In this document: in pieces, positions 59,359 to 64,000 of the stretch
How positions within the stretch are numbered: position 1 is the first letter of the stretch
How the letters are laid out: every line of letters begins with the position of its first letter
Assembly: GCF_005893125.1 (NCBI RefSeq)
Contig: NZ_VCJS01000008.1
Coordinates: 62,001-126,000 of the forward strand
Length of the DNA stretch: 64,000 nt
Origin: Nonomuraea basaltis
GTDB lineage: Bacteria; Actinomycetota; Actinomycetes; Streptosporangiales; Streptosporangiaceae
Direction: 5' to 3'
Made by a program: the position numbers and the translations under genes
Notes under the pieces: generated by a model
The model's database searches: none
The model's input: the letters and a program-made list of their open reading frames with translations, nothing else
Told to the model about the DNA's origin: nothing

Positions 59359-59595
59359 CTACGTCACGGCTTCACCTCCGTTCTGCTGGGCGCACGAGAT
59401 CTCCTCATCGAAGTAGGTCCACGCCTCGCGATAGAAGGCGAACATGGCAGCCCGCCCCCGCATCGCCGGCATGACATCACCCCAGTCGAAGACGAGCTCG
59501 GGCGACAGGTAGGTCTCGAGTTCGTCGAAGTCGTGCGCGTTGAACGCCGCCACATAGCGGCGGTACAGGGCCTTCAGACCACGCGGTTCGCTCAC
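59359..59595 (-). CDS. Short SnoaL-like (NTF2-fold) protein, probably 3'-truncated
   Basis: 78 residues from ATG 59595. LKALYRRYVAAFNAHDFDEL, ETYLSPELVFDWGDVMPAM and AAMFAFYREAWTYFDEEI are the first two-thirds of an NTF2/SnoaL-type polyketide-cyclase-like fold. Full-length members are 110-140 residues; the end (CAQQNGGEAVT) does not match, so the last strands are lost. It may be a pseudogene. Confidence 0.55.
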   Translation of the reverse strand: MSEPRGLKALYRRYVAAFNAHDFDELETYLSPELVFDWGDVMPAMRGRAAMFAFYREAWTYFDEEISCAQQNGGEAVT

Positions 59596-60391
59596 CCGTG
59601 AGCCTTCCTCTCATCGGCCACTTGCGGTATTACGCCACATCGCCCGTAACCGGCCGGCACCCACGCGGGCGCTTTCTGCCTGGTGGAATCACCTCATGGC
59701 CGGTCGGCCTCTCCGCGCCCGCATGCCTCACCGGAGCCCGCGCGCTCCCATGATCACTGCAAAGGTGTCGTCCCTTTCACCGCGCTCGATGCCGTGGTGC
59801 CGTACTTCGAGCAGCGACTCGGCCGTTCACCGAAGCAGCACGCAGGCAGCCTGGCAGACCGGGGAGCGTTCGATGACGCCGCACGGCTGGCAGTCCGGAG
59901 CATGGGACGCACGTCCCAGCCCCCGAACGCCGGCCAGCCACGCGCGAGGCTCGGCGTGTCCCCGACAGCTGTCCCTTGCGACAACTGTCACCGACGTGGA
60001 CCTCTGCGGTCGCGAATATGGCCTGGACGCCAAGAGCTGGCGTAGATCAAGTGGGAGGAAGGGCCAACCGTGACTTCGCGGAGGAACTCGTCGAGCACGG
60101 ACGTGTCTTGCTGCCCCACCATCCCGGTCACGGCACGTCCTCGCGCGAAAGAACGGTGACTGGCTGGGGTCGGGGACCATCGTCATGGGCGAAGTATCAT
60201 CACGCCCATCAGTGGACCGTCCTCGAAGAACCGCTTTCCTACCCCGCCGGCGGCGGACCGCACGTGCGAAAGGCGCTCGCCGGGTGATCGCGTCCGCGGC
60301 CTGGTAGCGGTTGGCGCCTCTGCCCGGGAAGGATGGCAATGCCGGTGACAGCGTGACCGGCCCTGGATGGCGGCTGAGAGGAAGACAACTC
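59596..60391. other. About 800 bases without a recognisable gene
   Basis: Several GC-biased frames run through here on both strands (for example FAEELVEHGRVLLPHHPGHG at about 60080), but none matches a family I know and none has a good ribosome site. Likely decayed sequence. GAGAGGAAG at 60376 belongs to the next gene. Confidence 0.4.
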
Positions 60392-61429
60392 GTGATCACA
60401 CCGTTGCGCATGGGACTGGTGGGCTACGGCTTCGGTGGCCGGTACTTCCACGCGCCGCTGCTCGCCTCCGCCCCGGAGTGCGAGTTCCTGGGCGTGGTCA
60501 CCAGGAACTCACCCGAGCGCCGCGAACAGGTCGGCAAGGAGCTCGGCCTGCCGACGTACGCCTCGCTCGAGGAACTGGCCGCGGCCGGCGCCGAGGCGGT
60601 GGCGATCTCGACGCCGGCGGACACCCACATGCCGCTGGTGCGCCAAGCCCTCGGCCTCGGACTCGCGGTGGTGTGCGACAAGCCGTTCGCGCTCGACGCC
60701 GCCGCCGCACGGGAGACCGTGGAGCTGGCCGAGCGGCTCGGCGTGACGCTGACGGTCTACCAGAACCGGCGTTGGGACTCCGACTTCCTGACGCTGCGGA
60801 AGCTGATCGACTCCGGGGCGCTCGGCACGCTCACGCGCTTGGAGTCCCGGTTCGAGAGGTTCGCCCCCGAACCCGGCCCGCCGGCCGCCGGCGGCGGCAC
60901 CCTGCGCGACTTCGGCAGCCACCTGGTCGACCAGGCGCTGGTGCTGTCAGGACCGGTCGAACAGGTCTACGCGGAGGTGCACCGCCGCGACGGCGAGGAT
61001 GGGCTCGACGACGACGTCTTCGTCGCACTGACGCACCGCAACGGCGCCCTGTCCCACATCTGGGGGAGCTGGCGGCAGGGCGCGCCGGGCCCCCGCTTCC
61101 GCGCGGCGGGGACCTCCGGCACGTACGTCGTCGACGGACCCATGGACGGGCAGGAGGGCCTGCTGATCAGCGGGGCGACGCCCGCGTCACTGGGCGACCG
61201 CTGGGGAGCCGAGCCGGAGGAACGATGGGGCAGGGTGCTGCGCGGCGACCGCGTCGAGCCCGTGCCCTCCGCGCGTGGTGCGTGGGACACGTTCTACCCG
61301 GCGTTCGCGGGCGCGGTCCGCGGCACCCGGCCGGTTCCCGTCGACCCGTGGGACGCGGTGGCGACCGCCATCGTCCTGGACGCCGCCCGCGCCGGCGCGG
61401 CGAGCGGTCAGGTCGTGCGCCTGCCGTAG
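60392..61429 (+). CDS. Gfo/Idh/MocA-family NAD(P)-dependent oxidoreductase
   Basis: 345 residues from GTG 60392, AGAGGAAG eight bases upstream. N-terminal Rossmann motif MGLVGYGFGGRYFHAPLLAS, the family hallmark VVCDKPFALDAAAA (CDKPF holds the catalytic lysine), and VTLTVYQNRRWDSDFLTLRK. The C-terminal alpha/beta domain has GGTLRDFGSHLVDQALVLSG. Typical substrates are sugars, inositols or scyllo compounds. It stands alone, so the substrate cannot be inferred. Confidence 0.92.
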   Translation: MITPLRMGLVGYGFGGRYFHAPLLASAPECEFLGVVTRNSPERREQVGKELGLPTYASLEELAAAGAEAVAISTPADTHMPLVRQALGLGLAVVCDKPFALDAAAARETVELAERLGVTLTVYQNRRWDSDFLTLRKLIDSGALGTLTRLESRFERFAPEPGPPAAGGGTLRDFGSHLVDQALVLSGPVEQVYAEVHRRDGEDGLDDDVFVALTHRNGALSHIWGSWRQGAPGPRFRAAGTSGTYVVDGPMDGQEGLLISGATPASLGDRWGAEPEERWGRVLRGDRVEPVPSARGAWDTFYPAFAGAVRGTRPVPVDPWDAVATAIVLDAARAGAASGQVVRLP

Positions 61430-61554
61430 CGGGAGTCCCGGCCGCCCGGGAGCTGTGGGGGCGTGCTTGATCGGCGCGGGCTGCCAGTCCTCGGCCCTGA
61501 TCGGGCGTCGTGCGCCCGGTCTTTGCCGGAGAGCAGCGCGGGCGGGGACAGATC

Positions 61555-61701
61555 GGGAGCGGCGCTCCGACGGTGATCCTCGCCGCCTCCCTTGATACCG
61601 ATCGCCTCATGTGGCGCGAGCAGGTGCAGTTGCTTCCGCGAACCTGGAACCTCGTCACTTTCGATCTTCGGGGTCACGGAGCCTCGCCGCTGAGCCCCGT
61701 C
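61555..61701 (+). pseudogene. Alpha/beta hydrolase, N-terminal scrap
   Basis: The frame reads GSGAPTVILAASLDTDRLMW, REQVQLLPRTWNLVTFDLRG and HGAS. This is the first strand to the DLRGHGxS motif of an alpha/beta hydrolase; the usual HG oxyanion is replaced by AA. The catalytic Ser, Asp and His regions do not follow. Confidence 0.5.
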
Positions 61702-61734
61702 GCCTCGAGGACGTCGGAGAAGATCGCGTGATGC

Positions 61735-61863
61735 TCACCGAGCTCCCGCAGCGTGTTGATCCGCCGCTAGGTCGCTCAGCACGATCAGCCCCTCCAGGAG
61801 GTTGCGACCGAGCCTGTCGACCTCCTGCACAGTGAGCAGGTCGCCGTCGCGGATGTGCTTCAC
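61735..61863 (-). pseudogene. Serine recombinase (resolvase) fragment
   Basis: Minus strand: IRDGDLLTVQEVDRLGRNLL and EGLIVLSDL, then unrelated residues to a TGA at 61735. This is the middle of the catalytic domain of Tn3-type resolvases (REGDxLxVxxxDRLGR, with the conserved DRLGR arginine). The active serine upstream and the DNA-binding end are missing. It marks a former transposon. Confidence 0.65.
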
Positions 61864-61958
61864 GTCTGGGGTTCAGCCAGGCCAGGTCTTCGTCCCAGCC
61901 GGGCTCGGCGGGTGCTCACGAGTTCTGGAAGATCGCCTCCCGGTGCGGCACGGTAGTA

Positions 61959-63605
61959 CTACAGCGGCCACGCAGGAGGTATGTACGGAACGGCCGCGGA
62001 GCGCACGGTGTCGTCGGCCGGTGACGGAGCCGGGCAGAAGCGGTCCCGCGCCGGCAGTTTCCCGGTGGCCAGGAAGGTGTTCGTCGCCTCGTCGGCGCAG
62101 CTGCCCAATCCGAACACGCCGTGCCCACCCTGGTCGACGGTGATCATGGCGGCCCGCCGGCCGAGCGCGGCGCGCAGGCCGCGTGCGCTTCGCAGGGACG
62201 TGGATGGATCGCGGGTGTTCTGCAGGATCAGCACATTGCGCGGCCCGTTGCCGGTGACCGTCACCGGCGGCTCTGCCGGCCGGGTCGGCCACGCCGCGCA
62301 CGGCCAGATGTTCGATGGCATGCCCGCCGTCACCGGCCACGCCCGCCGGTCGGCCGCGACCTGCCGGGCGTGTAACGACACGTTGCGCGGCCAGGCGGCG
62401 TCATTGCAGATCACCGCGTAGAGAGCGGCGGTGGTGTTGTCAGCCGGCACGTCCGCCGTCCCGGCTCGGTCGCCGGCCGTGACACCCCCGGCGGAGCCCA
62501 GCCGGGCCAGGCGCGCCACGGCGGCGCTGTCCACGGCCGATCCCGTGGAGACGGCCTCCGCCAGTGCCTGCCAGAATTCGGCCAGGATCGGTAGGGCGAT
62601 GTCGAGGTAGAGCAACGACCGGGTGACCTCGCGCAGCGCGTTGCCGTCGAGCTCCGGGCCGCCCGGGTTCGGCAGGGGCCGCTCGTCGAGGGCCGCGGTC
62701 AGCCGGTCGTAGGTGCGCCGCACCTCATCCGGTGTCGCGCCGAGGTGGTAGAGGGCGTCCCGCTCGGCTGCGAAGGTGAGGAAGTCGGGCAGGCGCAGCG
62801 CGACCGCCTCGTTCCAGGTCCGCAACATGTCCCGCCACACCAGGCGGGGATCGACGGCGCTGTCCAGCACGATCCGGTCGCTGCGGCCGGGGAACAGCGA
62901 GAGGTAGACGGCTCCCAGGTAGGTGCCGTAGGAGGTGCCGTAGTAGGAGAGTTTCGGCTCGCCGAGCGCGGCTCGGATGCGGTCCATGTCCCGGGCGGTG
63001 TTGGCCGTGGTGATGAAGGGAAGCAGGTCGCCGGAGTGCTCGGCGCAGGCGGCGGCGGTGGTTCGCGCGAAGGTGACATTGCGCTGGATGCCGCCGTCCG
63101 GCGCCGGGTAGGGCAGCACACGCGACCGGGGGGTCGCGGGGTCGATCCCGCAGGTGACCGGGGTGCTGTGGCCGATTCCTCGCGGATCGAACCCGATCAG
63201 GTCGTACTGATCAAGGACCTCCGGCGGCAGCACGGTCGCCAGCGCGCTGGGCAGGTCGAGGCCTTGATCGCCGGGGCCGCCGGGGTTGGACAGCAGGATC
63301 CCGCGGCGCGTCCCGGGCTGCGCGGTCGCGATGCGGGAGATCGTGATCTCGATGGTCCGCCCGCGTGGGGCCCGGTAGTCCAGTGGCACCTTCAAGGTCG
63401 CGCACTGCTGGCGTGGGTCGCGCTCGATGCCAGGTCGCGGCGGCATCGTGCACTCGCCCCAGACGGGGGCCGCCGTCCCGGCTTCGGCGACCGCCGGCTG
63501 GGGCGTGTCGGCCAGGGCAGGCTGGCCGGCCGGCGCCGGAGCGCCCGCCGCCACGGTGGCCATCGTGGCCGCACCGACGATGAGCACTGTCAGACCTAAT
63601 CGCAC
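61959..63605 (-). CDS. Secreted S33-type peptidase / TAP-like alpha/beta hydrolase
   Basis: 548 residues from GTG 63605, GGAGG upstream. A signal peptide (VLIVGAATMATVAAGAPAPA) precedes the mature chain. The N-terminal part ATLKVPLDYRAPRGRTIEIT and LLSNPGGPGDQGLDLPSALA is typical of tripeptidyl aminopeptidase homologues. Ser lies in LSYYGTSYGTYLGAVYLSLF, Asp in LILQNTRDPSTSLRSA, His in VDQGGHGVFG. The C-terminal TAP-like domain is complete. It probably trims peptides outside the cell; some relatives act as lipases or esterases. It is a single gene. Confidence 0.92.
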   Translation of the reverse strand: MRLGLTVLIVGAATMATVAAGAPAPAGQPALADTPQPAVAEAGTAAPVWGECTMPPRPGIERDPRQQCATLKVPLDYRAPRGRTIEITISRIATAQPGTRRGILLSNPGGPGDQGLDLPSALATVLPPEVLDQYDLIGFDPRGIGHSTPVTCGIDPATPRSRVLPYPAPDGGIQRNVTFARTTAAACAEHSGDLLPFITTANTARDMDRIRAALGEPKLSYYGTSYGTYLGAVYLSLFPGRSDRIVLDSAVDPRLVWRDMLRTWNEAVALRLPDFLTFAAERDALYHLGATPDEVRRTYDRLTAALDERPLPNPGGPELDGNALREVTRSLLYLDIALPILAEFWQALAEAVSTGSAVDSAAVARLARLGSAGGVTAGDRAGTADVPADNTTAALYAVICNDAAWPRNVSLHARQVAADRRAWPVTAGMPSNIWPCAAWPTRPAEPPVTVTGNGPRNVLILQNTRDPSTSLRSARGLRAALGRRAAMITVDQGGHGVFGLGSCADEATNTFLATGKLPARDRFCPAPSPADDTVRSAAVPYIPPAWPL

Positions 63606-63943
63606 GGATACCTCCGGGGTAGAAGTACGGATGTTTTTCGATTTACTGGGGACTGGGAATTTGGAGGGCTTTCCTTTACCTCGCGCAGGGAAGCGACGTC
63701 CTTAAGCCCTCGCCCCCCGACCGGTGATGCCCTGTCGCCGGTCTCGACGTGCTGCGGTCGTGTCCGGACGCTGGCCTGGTCTCTTCCGGCCGGGGTGGTC
63801 AGGTGTAGATGTGGTGTCTCTATCGGCAGGTACGCACGTGGGTCCGGCGGGTGGGTTGCGCGCCTCTGTGTAAGAGACAAGCCCTTGGGTTCCCTGAGGT
63901 CTCGGTGGCCTCACTACCCCATGGACCTGCACCTTCTGCTTGG
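63606..63943. other. Intergenic at right end, nothing recognised
   Basis: About 340 bases upstream of the peptidase gene. No promoter or gene can be called with confidence. Confidence 0.4.
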
Positions 63944-64000
63944 ATGGCCGACATCGATGTCTCCGATCCCCGAACCGTCAAGCGTGGCACGATTCGCGAC
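63944..64000 (+). CDS. Possible start of a gene cut by the window edge
   Basis: ATG 63944 opens a frame reading MADIDVSDPRTVKRGTIRD to the last base. Only 19 codons are visible and there is no strong ribosome site, so this is a weak call. Confidence 0.25.
   Translation, partial: MADIDVSDPRTVKRGTIRD

Overview
The window is high-GC DNA with GTG/TTG starts, purine-rich ribosome binding sites and dense ATGA-type gene overlaps. It carries actinomycete marker families: DUF397, XRE/DUF5753 regulators, RsbW-like HATPases, the S-adenosyl methyltransferase of the PF04672 type, and a CYP102 self-sufficient P450. It most likely comes from a filamentous actinomycete. A Streptosporangiales-type organism (Nonomuraea/Streptosporangium-like) is my best guess, made from gene content only. 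No rRNA, tRNA or CRISPR array was seen.

Layout. Positions 1-4665 hold a four-gene translationally coupled operon (FAH-family hydrolase, acyl-CoA synthetase, PPOX-fold protein, FAD monooxygenase), probably for breakdown of an organic acid. Positions 5.2-11.5 kb hold a leftward CYP102 P450-reductase / HATPase / Zn-alcohol dehydrogenase operon, divergent from a TetR gene with a large dyad operator. A truncated inverted copy of that tetR and its operator lies just beyond (11.86-12.07 kb). Positions 13.2-21.3 kb hold a PaaX-controlled locus: leftward PaaX, acyl-CoA synthetase and MetE-like genes, and a rightward complete LIV-type ABC importer. Positions 21.3-25.2 kb hold a LAL (ATPase-LuxR) regulator followed by a secreted polyester hydrolase of the Thermobifida cutinase/PET-hydrolase type. 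A 16-bp motif occurs in opposite orientation before each of these two genes. Positions 25.8-28.8 kb hold a TetR/NmrA-type oxidoreductase pair, an SRPBCC protein and a metallo-beta-lactamase-fold hydrolase. Positions 28.8-31.2 kb hold a DUF397-XRE / HATPase signalling cluster.

Positions 32-38.6 kb look like a horizontally acquired polymorphic-toxin locus: a 5'-truncated Rhs protein with a HINT domain and a 105-residue toxin tip, its candidate immunity gene, a displaced orphan toxin tip broken by a frameshift and a stop, and two more candidate immunity genes. Upstream of the Rhs break are scraps of a tyrosine integrase and of a luciferase-like monooxygenase. Positions 38.7-53 kb are a mosaic: SMI1/KNR4-like protein, lipoprotein, FAD monooxygenase behind an IS remnant, sulfatase, haloacetate-dehalogenase-like hydrolase with divergent CGNR regulator, secreted EEP nuclease/phosphatase, PhoD, methyltransferase and an alpha-oxoamine synthase. 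Positions 53.5-59.6 kb contain a membrane NACHT NTPase, a kinase stub, DinB, a methyltransferase with divergent XRE-cupin regulator, and a decayed TIR-domain gene. The right end carries a Gfo/Idh/MocA oxidoreductase, remnants including a serine recombinase, and a secreted S33-type peptidase.

The most striking overall property is the number of gene remnants: at least fifteen recognisable fragments, most of them with one edge cut off sharply. This suggests a fast-evolving accessory or chromosome-arm region. All functions are inferred from reading translated sequence and recalling family motifs; no database search was run.
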